From Distichodus sexfasciatus (taxonomy: Eukaryota > Chordata > Actinopteri > Characiformes > Distichodontidae), in contig JAVGVS010000011.1 of NCBI GenBank assembly GCA_032718565.1, positions 5,590,869-5,654,868 on the forward strand: 64,000 bases of DNA. The letters are read 5' to 3'. The position numbers were made by a program, and so were the translations under genes. Under the pieces are notes generated by a model that made no database searches, was not told where the DNA came from, and saw only the letters and a list, made by a program, of their open reading frames with translations. Of the stretch, positions 1 through 11,307 are shown in pieces (position 1 is the first letter of the stretch; each line of letters opens with the position of its first letter).

Positions 1-2188
1 TTTTGCCATAGAGTCGTAAATTCAGCGATGGGGAGGATTTATGCGGCGGCGTCTCTTACGTTTTCACTCAATAACACGGAGGCCGGTGATGGGTTGTGAA
101 TTGAGCGTCGGCTGTCTGTTCCAGCCCCAGTGGGACAGGCTTAAATCACACCTGATTCTGGAGTTTCTAAGCAAGAATGGGAATAATCCAGGTTTTCAGG
201 TTGTTTTTACAGATCTGATAGCCGCAGTTTCCTATCAAGGACATCATTATTAATATTTTCTGCTGTAATTACAGTCCCACCATCAGCATCATTCCTCATT
301 TTTCCCTCCTCATTAAGACACGAACACAAGTGCATGCAGGGCTAAATCAAGCTTAAACAAAGTTGTACTCTTGTGTTTTTACTTCCATCCTACAGCCATA
401 ATTCTCTCTCCAATCGATTTACAGTCGAGCAGTTCGGTTCAGTTCTGGACATCTGCCAGCTTCCATATACTGAGTACAGCAGTTAGCACTCAGCTGGCCA
501 GTAATGTCATGTAAGGAGGTTCATAAAGATGCAGTAACTGCAGTTTGTCTCCGATGAAGTCTATACTGAGGATGTTGGGTAGAAAACGGGCTGAGAAAAA
601 AATCAGTAGTTTTGTTCAGAGCTTTACTGAAAATAAAATACTAAAATGTTTTCTTAATGAACTTTTCTACCAACTGGGGCAGTACACTGTTTTCTGAAGT
701 GTGATCATGGGTATTGGTGTTTGGTTTGTTGTTATTCTGTAGGTAGGTAGCTGTAATTTTGGTTCCTCATCTGTTGGGGTACCTATGTTGTACTGAACAG
801 GAACAATGAGTAGTCAGACACAGAAGCATCTCTCCTGTCACATGGAGACACAAGGAGAACTTCGGTCAATTTCAACATTTAGCTCTATTGTTCGGTGTCA
901 CGGAGTGCTGTCAGTAGCAACAGTAGCAAAAAAAAAGTATCGGCGCTCTGTTGGAGTATTTTCTTACATTTACAGAGTATTTTTTGCCAGAGATTTTCTT
1001 TCAGATTGTTGTTGCTGTGCTGGAGTTCTGTGGAGTATATTTTCCCCTAGAGTATTACTTTCTCCACATATTTGCTTTAGAGTATTGGTGCTCTGCTGAA
1101 GTATTTCCAATGTTTTTCCAGGGTGTTTCGTTCTTTTCTCTACTATTTTTCATTTGGGTCTTTCTTGGAAGTTTGCACTTCTATTTGGTCCTGTGCAGTT
1201 GCATCACATAAAATGGAATATTATCAGACTGCAAAAAGCATTGCCATGTCAAAACGTCCTTCAAGTACCTTTTTAAACAAAAATCACACAGTGTTAGAAC
1301 TCTTGTCCCATGTACCTGCTGTAACACCCTGTACTAGGTTTGCTGAAGTCTGTTAATGTGGTTCCAGTACTGGGTTAGAGTAAGGACATGTGAAATAATG
1401 ACCAAAATGTTACACTCAACATACCTTAGCTTATTTTTTCAGTATCTGAACAGATTATCCACCAGTCTTGTCTCTTCTTCTGCATGCTAATACATTTTGA
1501 CCTCCACCTTCATACCTGACCATTAAAACATGATGTTGTGGTATTTGACTTGTCCAGGTCAAGACTCATTGCGCTGTCCTGTGAGAATATTACAAACAGT
1601 GGGGTTGAGGTGTTCTTATTTTATTCCATTCACTTTGCTGTGCTCTTTGGACTTTACTGACCTCAGCTTCTGTAATTCTCTCTAAACTGGCACAGGACAG
1701 TTTATTCTCAGCCTCTATAAAGCTAGGCAAGATCATCAGGAAGTTTTTCTAAAGAAACAAACGCTTCCTTCCTTCCTATGAGGCCTTATTATGGAGTGAC
1801 TTTAGTGCAGCCGTTTACAGTTTTTTCAGTGTAGCTTGGAGGACACAACCTGGCCTCGTCTCTACTGGGTATAAAAACTTATCCCCTGTCTGCATGCGGT
1901 CAGCATTACAGCACAATCAGATATAATGGGAAGTTGTGTGGACAGTGTGTGTGTGATGAGAATACTGTAGATGGTTCTGCTTTATCTCCCTGCAGCCATG
2001 GAGTGATCATAAAGCCTCTAAGAATACCATCAATTATCATTTACTTCAGATTAAATAGTTGAAAATAGTGAAAATGTGGGTCAACATACTATTTCAGTAA
2101 TTTTTTGTGAATTATAATTACTACTTTGATTATCATTTTGTAATCCTTTATATCTATCACTCTTTGTCTCTCACCTTCTGAAAGCAAA
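1..2188. other. Unassigned AT-rich sequence
   Basis: No exon, repeat family or RNA gene could be recognised here. Short open frames between about 800 and 1360 have no recognisable domain and sit in T-rich DNA with several loose GGAGTATTT-like words, so I treat them as chance. The stretch is either upstream of tmem263 or inside one of its introns; the sequence does not decide between these. Confidence 0.4.
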
Positions 2189-2417
2189 AGTGAGTGATTG
2201 TGAACATACCACAGCACACAGTGCACCACAATGAAATGTGACCTCTGCATTTGACCCATCCAGTGGGCAGCTAACATGGACAGCACCTGGGGGCTCTGAT
2301 TGAGGATGATACCTTGCTCATTAGTACCTCAGCTGTACCTTTATCGGTCTGGGATTCGTACAGGTGTCCTTCTGGTCATGGTGCGAACACCCTAACCGCT
2401 ACCCTACTAACTGCCCC
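2189..2417 (-). repeat. tRNA-derived SINE, family B, reverse-oriented copy
   Basis: The copy runs from the tail word GTGAGTGATT, through CCACAGCACACAGTGCACC and TGACCTCTGCATTTGACCC, to a head ending in CTAACTGCCCC. The same order recurs at 8797, 45551, 49483, 51935 and 54437, and in the opposite orientation at 8128, 24548 and 51705. On the minus strand the head of the best copies carries pol III A- and B-box-like sequence, so I call it a tRNA-derived SINE. I do not recognise its Repbase name. Confidence 0.7.
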
Positions 2418-2997
2418 TGTGTGTCATGCTATGCTATAACCTTTCTGCTGGTGATACGAAGGGAAAAAAGTATGATGGTTTTAACATCATGGCTTACTCA
2501 GATTTTGTGGTCAAACAATAAAGTTCAAGAAAGAAAGATTCACACTGAAAGTCTTGATGAGTAAAATATTATTTTTCATTGTTTTCATTCCTTTACAGGT
2601 GCACAAGGGTGTAGCTTTGCTTTTGGAATTGGTGAGGACATAAAAGTCTCCCACTTTATGTAAATAATAGCAATATTTTCAATGACTGAATTCTGTAATG
2701 TTGAAGTTAACTAGTGACCAACAAAGAGGCAGTTCAATAAAGATTTCTTAACTTGACTTCAGCCATAGGACAACTGTACATATCTTTATATATCAACATA
2801 TAAGTAATGTAATAATTCGGTTGCCATCGTCGGTCGACTTTGTCTTTGCCACTAACAACAACCAAAAGTGGTTACAGTATCTCACACGTCAGCAGGAAAA
2901 TGCAACAGGTAATCACAATGGCGTTGTGTGTTTGGGAGATGGGCCTCAACTAGACAACACAATTTGACCCTTCATATACCAAGACACGTTATGGGTG

Positions 2998-3175
2998 ATG
3001 GTGGTCTAGTGTTTTGTATACTCGCCCCTGGACCAAGAGGTCATGGGTTCAAATCCCACCTCCAGCTGTACCATCATTGGGTCCCTGAGCAAGACCCTTA
3101 ACCTCAACTTGCCCCAGAGAGACCGTCACTCCTATAATTAGAAAATGGACGTTGCTATGGATATACCTGTCACCT
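2998..3175 (+). repeat. tRNA-derived SINE, family C, copy next to the L2 LINE
   Basis: The head contains TGGTCTAGTG (A-box-like) and GGGTTCAAATCCC (a B-box match), followed by the word GGGTCCCTGAGCAAGACCC and CTTAACCTCAACTTGCCCC. This body is very common in fish SINEs whose tail reads like GCGTCTGCTAAATG. Other copies, mostly reverse-oriented and decayed, are at 10969, 16085, 32288, 33880, 34588, 37557 and 49340. The tail is not visible because the L2 element begins directly downstream. Confidence 0.6.
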
Positions 3176-4951
3176 TTTCCGGTACACACCGGAACTACGT
3201 CGGCTCAAATCTGAGGGCCGCCGTCTGAAGCTCTCAAGGAGAACTGGACTCATTATTCGCAAGAACATGTACCATAACCACCTGTTGAAATACAAAGAAG
3301 CCATTTCCAGATTCAAAACTGTTTATTATGCCACCCTCATCCAGTCTGCTGAAGGAAACTCTCGCACTTTGTTCTCTACGCTCAGCAATATCCTCCAGCC
3401 CCCAGACACCCTTGCCCCTCATATGTACTCTACTACCTTCTGCAATAGATTTATTAACTTTTTTACCTTAAAAATTGAAAACGTTCACCTGCAACTGTCT
3501 TCTCCATGCAACACAGCCAATTGTAAATACTGCTCACTGCTCTCTCAACCGTCTTCTTCCTCACTTTCTAGCTTCAGTCGATCTCCTGATGGCATCAGAC
3601 TCTGGCTTACTCACTATACTTATCCTCCTTGACCTAACTGCAGCTTTTGACACCATATCCCACCCGATCCTCCTTAACCGTCTAGCTTCCATTGATATAA
3701 ACAACACTGCTTTGTCCTGGTTCTCATCGTATCTCTCTGGTTGCACTCACTTTGTTGAATTAAAGTCTTTCCAATCCCAGCCCTCCCCAGTTAGCAGTGG
3801 TGTGCCCCAGGGCTCTGTCCTGGGGCCCCTCCTTTTCATTATTTACCTTCTCCCTCTCGGCAAATATCTTCAGCAAATACGGTATCAATTTCCACACGCG
3901 GATGACACCCAGCTCTACCTCTCCTCCAAACCCACCACTTCTCCTCTCGCCTCCTCCCTCCTTGGCTCTTTACAAGACATTAAAATGTGGTTCTCCCACA
4001 ATTTTCTCAAACTTAACACAAATAAAACGGATTTACCTCTTGTTGGCACTAAATCCACATTCTCAGAATCTGGCAACTTTTCTATATCCATGACAATTCC
4101 ACTGTCCTCCCCTCCCCTCGGGTCAAGAGTCTGGGTGTCATCCTCGACAGCAGCCTCTCTTTCACAGCTCACATAAACAGCATCACCCGGTCTGCCTACT
4201 TCCACCTCTGTAACCAAAACCGTCTCCGCCCCTCACTCACCCCCACCGCCACAGCCGTATTAGTCAACGCCCTGGTGACATCCCGCCTTGATTACTGTAA
4301 AGCATTGCTCTCTGGTTTACCACACAAATCACAAAACTTCATTTGGTTCAGAACTCAGCGGCCCGTGTCATCGCCAGAACCCCGTCCACACAACACATCA
4401 CCCCCATCCTCAAGCAACTGCATTGGCTCCCCATCCACTTCTGCATTGAGTTCAAAATCCTCCTGCTAACTTTCAGAGCTCTCCATAACCTAGCCCCTCC
4501 ATATCTCACTGATCTCCTTCATACATACACACCATCTCGCACCCTCCGTTCCTCCTCCTCTGGCTCTCTCCTCTCAACACCACCTGCCCGTTTGTCCACT
4601 ATGGGACTCAGGTCATTCAGTTGTTCTGCCCCTCGACTCTACAATACATTACCACTGGATCTCCGTACTACTACATCCCTGTATACTTTCAAATCTCTCC
4701 TCAAAACTCACCTGTTCAGACTAGCTTACCCCTCTTGACCTCTCTCACACTTTTCATCACTATCACTCATTTATATTCTGTACTGTATTGTATTTGTATT
4801 TTAAATTGTTGTTCTTTTTTTTTTTTACTTTGTAGCTCTTTTTTAACTTCTTTCATGCTATGTTGTTATTGTGATGCTGTCTATATGTAAAGTGACCTTG
4901 AGAGTCTTGAAAGGCGCTGACAAATAAAATGTATTATTATTTATTATTATA
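3176..4951 (+). mobile_element. Decayed L2/CR1-type non-LTR retrotransposon, 5'-truncated
   Basis: A non-LTR retrotransposon fragment on the plus strand. It starts in the linker between endonuclease and reverse transcriptase (R-rich, then a LLKYKEA-type segment near 3285) and runs through the reverse transcriptase to a C-terminal region with HITPILKQLHWLPI and APPYL-type motifs, which are hallmarks of the L2 clade. The 3' end reads GTGACCTTGAGAGTCTTGAA with AAGGCGCT, then an ATT-rich tail (about 4930-4951), the typical L2 ending. The apurinic endonuclease is missing. Frame changes and the 5' truncation show it is dead. Confidence 0.85.
3230..4738 (+). pseudogene. L2-type reverse transcriptase pseudogene
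   Basis: The reverse transcriptase lies in at least three frames. The linker is read from about 3267; the palm and fingers from about 3580 to 4130, with LDLTAAFDTISHP (first catalytic aspartate), GVPQGSVLGPLLF (motif B region) and ADDTQLYLS (the catalytic DD pair) near 3900. The C-terminal conserved region is read from about 4343 to 4738 and ends in LYTFKSLLKTHLFRLAYP. Frame shifts lie near 3480-3600, 4120 and 4335. In live L2 elements the protein copies the element's RNA at the nick made by its own endonuclease. Here it cannot be translated as one protein. Confidence 0.85.
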
Positions 4952-5805
4952 TGAGTGTCTTTTAATGTAAATGTAGACATTCGTTTGATCAAAGTTATTG
5001 TCGGGGACAGTTCAGCAATCGCTAGATATTGATGGGGTCACATCCCCACTGTGCACCAATTTTACACCCTTGCAGGTGCACTCACACTGAAAACTACCTC
5101 CGTCATTTTAGAATATTGAATTTGTCACAAAGATATTGTAGAGATATCGAATTCATTTGGTTAAACTGAATGCCTTGTATTTATTAAAACATCTCAGAAA
5201 AATTATCATCTTGCAAAGTTTTGCGGCTCAAATGTACAGTGTATGTACTGTATATAGCTGAGGGTAATACAGCTAATAATTAATGTTGAGCTACTGGTGA
5301 TGCTTTGCTGCCTTCAGCATTATCACAGACACTCCAGCCATCTGTCTTGTAGTCCTCAACATCCCCTGAAGTATCTTCATCTTTACTACTGTTTCTTGGA
5401 AAGAAATAACATCTTGCTGGAATATCTTAACCTTTTCATTGGAGCCCTCAAATGCCAACGTTCTTTGACGTGTGTTTGAAAGTAAAGTGACATTTTCCAC
5501 TTGGGTGGAGAATTAGATTGATCTTTAAGGTTCCTGTCAGAAAGGGCAAATTGGTCACTCTGGGGCAGGAACGAAAGGGCCAGGTGTATCAGGAGCCTGC
5601 TGGAGCAGAATTCCCGGGTACAGTCTGGACTTGTTAGCTAATTACGGTGATGTAGAAAGTCCAGGCTTTTAGTGCAATGTGAAGATAGAAAGCTATTCGA
5701 GGAAGTTTGATGTGCATGTTTTAGCATGTTGTGATTTTGGTTTGTTTTTATTGTTTTAAAAGGAGTGATAAAATGATGTGAACTAATATGTTCTACCTTT
5801 TTTAT
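4952..5805. other. Unassigned sequence between L2 and polypyrimidine block
   Basis: No gene, repeat family or RNA gene recognised. The overlapping open frames near 5290-5500 on both strands have no recognisable domain. Confidence 0.4.
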
Positions 5806-7279
5806 AGCCTCTCTCTCTCTTTCTCTCCTTTAGTCTTTTTGTCCACCCTATTTCTGTTTCCATATTTCCTTTTTCCTTCGCTCTCTCTCTGTATTTTCTT
5901 TTCTCTCTTTCTTGCCCACTGCCCACGTCTTCTCCCTGTCTTCTCATTCCTTCTTCATTTTCTCTTTTTCATGCCCCCCTTTTCCCTCTCTCTCTCTCCC
6001 TCCCTCTGTTTCTTGCTCTTCTTCTCTTTCTTTGTTTATCTTTCTTCTCTCTCTCTCTTTCTCCTGTTTCCCTATCCGTCTCACTTCCCTTTCCCTCTCT
6101 GTTCCATCCCCCAGTTTCTCTAGTGTTTCTTCTCTCGTAGCTGTTTCCCTTTTCTCTAGTACTTCTTGCCTCACCCTGTTCCCCTCCCTCTTCCGTCTTG
6201 TTTCCTTTCTGTCTCTCTCTCTTCCCTTTTTTCTCTATTTCTTGCCCTCTGCCTGTTTTTTTACTACTTGTTATCTGGCCACTGCTTCTTCTCCCTTTCT
6301 TCTTCTAATTTATTTTCTTGCCCTTTTTCCTCCTCCTCTCCCTCTCTGTCTCTCTTCAATCTGTCTTTCCCCTTCCCTCCTTCCCTCCCTTCCTCCCTCC
6401 TTTTCTTGCTATCCTACTGTTTTTTCTTCCTCTTTCATTTTTGATTCTCCTGTGTCTTTTTTCCCCCTTTTTTGGCTTCAATCTTTTTCTTGCCTCTTTT
6501 CTCTTTCACTTCTTCCATCCCCCTATTTCTAGTGCTTCTTCTCTCCATGTCCTCTCTTCTTGCTGTTTCCCGTTTTTCTTTTCTTGCCTCTCTCTTCTCC
6601 TCCCTCTTCCATTTTTTCCCCTCGATCCCTCTCTCCTCTCTCTCTCTTTCTTGCTCTCTGCCCTTTTTTCACTCGTTTATTATCTGCCCACTGCTTCTTC
6701 TCCCTTTCATCTTCTAATTCCTTCTTCATCTTGACTTCATTTTTTCCCTCATCCTCTCCCTCTCTATCTCTCCTCACCCTATCTCCCCTCGTCCCTCTCT
6801 CTACCTCTCTCCCTTTCTCCCTCCTTTTCTTGCTCTCCTTGTGTTTGTTCTCCTCTGTCCTCCTTGATTCTCCCTTCACTTTCTTCATTTCTTTCTCTTT
6901 GTCCTCCTGTTTCTCTGTCCTTCTCTCATTCTGCCTCATTTTTCTTTCTCTCTTTGTTTGACTCTGCCTTTTTCTAGCCTCTTTTCTCTTTCACTTCTTC
7001 CACCCCTTATTTCTCTTGTGCTTCTTCCCTCTCCTCTCTCTTGCCCTCTGCCTTTTTTGTTCGCTCGTTTATTATCTGCCCACTGCTTTCTTCTTCTATT
7101 TCCTTCTTCATCTTGACTTCATTTTCCCCCTCATCCTCTCCCTCTCTATCGCTCCTCATCCTATCTCCCCTCGTCCCTCTCTCTACCTCTCTCCCTTTCT
7201 CCCTCCTTTTCTTGCTCTCCTTGTGTTTTTTCTCCTCTGTCCTCTTTGATTTCCTCTCTCCTTCTCTTTCTTCATTTCA

Positions 7280-7332
<53 letters not shown>

Positions 7333-7333
7333 C
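5806..7333 (+). repeat. 1.5-kb polypyrimidine block with roughly 400-bp repeat units
   Basis: The plus strand is almost pure C and T for about 1.5 kb. It is not simple (CT)n: a phrase beginning CTTGCCCTCTGCC, then TTATCTGCCCACTGCTTCTT and CTCATCCTCTCCCTCTCT, recurs at about 5910, 6241, 6650 and 7040, giving units of about 330, 409 and 390 bp. The last two units are the most alike. The block ends in a pure (CT)n run from 7281 to 7330. The many long open frames inside it (S/L/F-rich one way, E/K/R-rich the other) are products of the base composition and not genes. Confidence 0.9.
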
Positions 7334-7340
7334 CCCCACT

Positions 7341-7676
7341 TCCTCTGATTGCTGTGCTCCCCTAGCCTGCTTTATTACCTTACCGCTGCAGGCCTGTAAT
7401 CAGTTATCAGTTGAGAGAGATTAAAGTGGATGACTCTCCCCTCTGCGCTCACCACAACCTAATCAAGATGTAATACTAGATCCTAGGCATGATAGTGAGA
7501 TGAAATCCACCGAGCTCTTCACCATCCTGACACTCTGTCCTCTTCTTATGTGTGTCCTTCCCACCTGTGCTTAATCTAGTTGGGTGAACACGTGGCAGTG
7601 TGCAGATAAGTTGACTTGGTCCGTGGCCCTTTGGTCTGGGTCATCTTACAAACAGTATGTTTAATGTACATAAAAA
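7341..7676. other. Unassigned sequence
   Basis: Non-repetitive sequence with no recognised feature between the polypyrimidine block and a V-SINE. Confidence 0.4.
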
Positions 7677-7995
7677 GAGGTCTGGGTGGTGCGAGGGTTA
7701 GCATTGTTGCCTCACAGCAAGAAGGTCCTGGGTTTGATCCCGGTGTCATCTGTGGGGGCTTTCTGTGTGGAGTTTGTGTGCTCTCTCCATGTTCTTGTGG
7801 GTTTTCTCCTGGTGCTCTGGTTTCCTCCCACAGTCCAAAAACATGCAGTTTAGGTTGATGACTCTAAATTGCCCCCTTAGGTGTGAATGTGAGAGTGTGT
7901 GACTTGCAGTGTGTTGGTGCCTGCCCAGTGTTGGTCCACGTCTTGCACCCAAAGCACCCTCGTGATTGGAATTAAGTGGTTCAGATAATGATTAA
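7677..7995 (+). repeat. V-SINE (DANA/HE1/mermaid-like), copy 1
   Basis: The tRNA-like head ends in CCTCACAGCAAGAAGGTCCT and GGGTTTGATCCC (B-box-like). The central block holds TTTCTGTGTGGAGTTTG, GGTTTCCTCCCACAGTCC and GACTCTAAATTG, and the 3' end is GGTTCAGATAATGATTAAATG. This arrangement is the vertebrate V-SINE type known from zebrafish DANA/mermaid and the HE1 elements. Five copies are visible in the window (7677, 9626/10149 split, 11308, 14641 reverse, 59838). Confidence 0.85.
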
Positions 7996-8127
7996 ATGAA
8001 TTGAAGAGGCATGTGTCAGATCCTGAGACCGAAAACAATAATAGCTTGCGTTAAAGCGAAAACTAACACTCTTAAACTAAAACGAATAATACTCTTTATT
8101 CATCGAGCACTGTTCATGCTACGCTTT

Positions 8128-8207
8128 GGGGCAGTTGGTGGCATTCGCCCTGCGATCAGAAGGTAGCCGTTGCTGTGTTCCCAATGACAAATAATCACTC
8201 ATTTTCA
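8128..8207 (+). repeat. SINE family B, internally deleted short copy
   Basis: Head sequence GGGGCAGTTGGTGGC and GATCAGAAGG is joined almost directly to the family tail ATGACAAATAATCACTCA, so the middle of the element is missing. Orientation is opposite to most copies in the window. Confidence 0.6.
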
Positions 8208-8796
8208 AATAATCACTTTCTTGCCTGAAAATGCAGCCCAAAGTGCATCAACAAAAAAATCAGGAAAAAAGCAACTAGCAGAATTACTATGTGTAAAATG
8301 CTTAAAGTACAAATTAAGCAAATAAAAAGGAATAAACTCACAATCTTGTGACAGTTTGCCGTTAAGACATGCTTCATATGAAGGTCCAGTGTTGAAGCGC
8401 TTCCTTCATCTCTCCATCCATATCCGTCTCCCTCTTAACCACTGGACTCTGCACCCAGTTTAAAGCAGCAGCTAGATTTAAACCAAGCGACCAGCTTTGC
8501 TTAAACTAGGGGTCTCATTTAAGCCTTTAAGCACTTTTCCCCCCAAGCGTAACTTGCATTTCGTAATTGCAGGGAAAGTAATTGCAGGTCTTTGTTCAAC
8601 AATATCAAAGTGCTGATGGTGGAAGATTAGAACTGACTTCTGACATCTGGTTTATAAGTGAGTATTTGACCACCAGACCTCTAACACCATGCATTGTAAA
8701 ATACAACTTCCTACTTCTCCAGTTTAAAAATGTTTAGTGACTGGTTCCACCGAAAATCTTGTTGATCAGTCACAACTTTTTAAAACATTTACTTTT

Positions 8797-8974
8797 TTTG
8801 AGTGATTATTTGTCATTGTAAACACACCACAGCACACAGTGCACCACAATGAAATGTAACCCACCCATGAAGGAGCAGTGGGCAGCGCCTGAGAAGCGGT
8901 ACTCATGGACAGAACCACCGACCCTCTGATCGCGAACCAACTCACTCACCACTCCGCTACCAACTACCCCAGCT
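8797..8974 (-). repeat. SINE family B, reverse-oriented copy
   Basis: Begins with the tail GAGTGATTATTTGTCATTG, then CCACAGCACACAGTGCACC, and ends CGCTACCAACTACCCC, matching the copy at 2189 with some internal loss. Confidence 0.7.
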
Positions 8975-9084
8975 GTTTTTTAAGTTGGATTTTTAGTTTT
9001 TATTTCGTCTACCTAATCCAAAACCTTTCACGTTTTGTACTTTTCATTATAACACGATAATAAAGAATTCATTTCCTTTCTTTC

Positions 9085-9370
9085 AGGATAGATTGCTTTC
9101 GGCCAAAACCGACCCAAGCACTTTTATCATCGCTACGTCACACGGCGGCTGGCGGGAGCATGGCGCGTAATTACCGGTCCGGCCACAGCGCTCGGAGCTA
9201 CCTTTTAATTGCATTGCAGCTAGCATGCATGGAGGTGTGAGGTTCATCCTAAGCCCCGTTCTGGTGACACACGCCGTAATGAAGACAGAGAACGACAAGC
9301 GTTGGCATGTGATGCAAAAAAAGCTCAACAGCGTCCCAGTGAAGCTGTGCTGCGTCTTTCGGCCTGCTGG
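9085..9370. other. GC-richer block of unknown function, possible conserved element
   Basis: Unlike its AT-rich flanks, this block has several CpGs (ACGTCACACGGCGG, CCGGTCCGG) and no repeat signature. A pyrimidine run ending TTTCTTTCAG lies just before it (near 9087), like a splice acceptor, but the downstream frames show no known domain. It could be an exon of an unrecognised transcript, a conserved regulatory element, or neither. Confidence 0.25.
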
Positions 9371-9625
9371 AGTCGCTCACTCAATCTCATTATCCAGGAA
9401 AACTAATTTGTTATTTCCAATGAAACAAAACTGGCCACTAGAATCCCCTCAAAGACCCCACACCCCACTCTAAATGGGTAATGACTTAAACCTTTCCAAA
9501 GTTTTTGTTCAACAGTGTGAACGTTGTCCCACATTAAAGATTTACATAGTCCAAATAAGTTAATGTGGCTTAAAGGAAATGATATCTAATAAGAATGTGA
9601 AGTGGTTTTCATTTCTTTTGTTATA

Positions 9626-9752
9626 TTAATTGCCTCTCAGCAAGAAGGTTGTGGGTTCGATCCCCGGGCTGTTTGAGTACTCTCCCCTTGTCGGTGTGGG
9701 TTTCCTTCGGGTGCTCGGGTTTCCTCCAACTGTCCAAAAGCATGCCCTATAG
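9626..9752 (+). repeat. V-SINE copy 2, 5' part, interrupted
   Basis: The segment has the V-SINE head (TGCCTCTCAGCAAGAAGG, GGGTTCGATCCCC) and part of the body (GGTTTCCTTCGGGTGCTC, then CCTCCAACTGTCC), and it stops at GCATGCCCTATAG. In other copies this word continues into GTTAATTGG. The missing 3' part reappears after the assembly gap at about 10149-10299. Confidence 0.75.
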
Positions 9753-9786
9753 CAGGGGTTTTCAACCGGCAGTCCGCACCCCCCTG
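9753..9786 (+). mobile_element. Start of a hAT-type element inserted in the V-SINE
   Basis: The V-SINE breaks off at CAGGGGTTTTCAACCGGCAG. CAGGGGTTnTCAACC is the classic terminal sequence of hAT (Charlie-like) elements and their MITEs. Only the first 34 bp are visible before the run of Ns, so the length and other end are unknown. Confidence 0.55.
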
Positions 9787-10148
9787 NNNNNNNNNNNNNN
9801 NNNNNNNNNNNNNNNNNNNNNNNNNNNNNNNNNNNNNNNNNNNNNNNNNNNNNNNNNNNNNNNNNNNNNNNNNNNNNNNNNNNNNNNNNNNNNNNNNNNN
9901 NNNNNNNNNNNNNNNNNNNNNNNNNNNNNNNNNNNNNNNNNNNNNNNNNNNNNNNNNNNNNNNNNNNNNNNNNNNNNNNNNNNNNNNNNNNNNNNNNNNN
10001 NNNNNNNNNNNNNNNNNNNNNNNNNNNNNNNNNNNNNNNNNNNNNNNNNNNNNNNNNNNNNNNNNNNNNNNNNNNNNNNNNNNNNNNNNNNNNNNNNNNN
10101 NNNNNNNNNNNNNNNNNNNNNNNNNNNNNNNNNNNNNNNNNNNNNNNN
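9787..10148. other. Assembly gap (362 Ns)
   Basis: A run of N. It lies between a hAT-like terminus and a GT microsatellite, both of which readily cause assembly breaks. Confidence 1.
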
Positions 10149-10149
10149 G

Positions 10150-10206
<57 letters not shown>

Positions 10207-10299
10207 CTTTGTGTGACTTTGTGTGCCTTACGATGTGTTGATGCCCACCCAGGCTCTGGTCCCTGCACCCTGAGAGGGATTAAGCGGTTCAGATAATGA
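10149..10299 (+). repeat. GT microsatellite and 3' part of V-SINE copy 2
   Basis: A pure (GT)n run spans about 10153-10204, followed by GTGTGACTTTGTGTG, GTTGATGCCCACCCAGG and the V-SINE ending GATTAAGCGGTTCAGATAAT. The microsatellite sits where the TG-rich part of the V-SINE body normally lies, so it probably expanded from it. Confidence 0.75.
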
Positions 10300-11294
10300 A
10301 GTTTTGTTAGTATACATGAGAAGACAAGCAGAGAACACAGATCAACAAGAAAAGTTAGAACCAGAGCATGAATGAGTCATACATGAGTTAATAACAATAC
10401 ATATGGTAATTCTGAAGACTATATACACACAAGGATCACATGATGTTTTAACTAGGGGTGTATTCACACCAGGAAAGTCTGTTAGTTCACTCGCTTTGGT
10501 CAGGACTAAATAAAATGTTTATTTTTTACCTTTGGTGGACTTTGTAAACAAAACCACGTGTGCTAAGGTCATTCAACCATTAGAAAGAAACGTGTGAGGC
10601 GGGATAAAGCAGGAAGCCCAAAGTGAGGGTACACAATCATGCATGATGTTCTCCTTGTTCTTATAGTGATATGGTTTATACAGTTACATACGTTTGCAGA
10701 AATGTTTTAGCGTGAAAGCATTTGATGCAACGTCAGTTTTACAATATGATGCTAGTAATTTAGCAACAACGAAGACGTGCTGCAAGATGGCTGTGAAAGA
10801 GAACTGAACCAAGACCACTTCTTCAGCTGGGTCTCGGGTCCGCACCCGAGTTCGATTGGTTGTATTCAAACCTGCCCAGAAGGTATAAAAACCAACAAAG
10901 GAAATGAATTTGGGTTTGTTTTAAGCAAACTAAACAAGGCAGGTGTGAATACACCCTAAGACACACTGGTCTCACACAAGAGTCCCTGCAGCGGTGCTAG
11001 CACTGGGCCCCTGAGCATAACTTTTAACCCTAAGTTGACTGGTGTTGAATTGGCTTGTGATAGGCCTAAGTGCCCAAGCTGTGCACATTCATTGCATCAC
11101 AGCACACTCTTGGCAACTGTGAGATGGAGTCGAAGAATGCAGTGCTTCTTGGTGCAGATGGAAGCAAGAATCTGTGGCAGTATTTATTAACATGCGTGAC
11201 TCTGAAAGGCAAAACAGACGGAACTAAAATCAAAATGCTCTCTACTTGCAAAATGTCTTTACTGTCACTACATTGTTATATAATATAGATTTTC
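10300..11294. other. Mostly unassigned; small SINE family C fragment
   Basis: The only recognised piece is a decayed family C body at about 10969-11040 (CACTGGGCCCCTGAGCATAA, then TTAACCC). The rest has no recognised gene or repeat. Confidence 0.4.
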
Positions 11295-11307
11295 ATATTA
11301 CTTTTAA

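Noticed and set aside
806..1356. Cluster of overlapping plus-strand open frames near the window start, considered as a tmem263 first coding exon
   Set aside because: The peptides do not resemble the expected N-terminus of the family and the sequence is T-rich without a suitable donor.
2998..3070. A functional tRNA gene
   Set aside because: A- and B-box-like words are present, but a full cloverleaf is not formed and the sequence continues into a SINE body.
5788..7424. Many long open frames rich in S/L/F (plus) or E/K/R (minus)
   Set aside because: They are forced by the C/T-only composition of the polypyrimidine block; several frames are open at once and none has a domain.
9649..10268. Open frames running through the gap on both strands
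   Set aside because: They consist of unknown bases plus a GT run and have no meaning as proteins.
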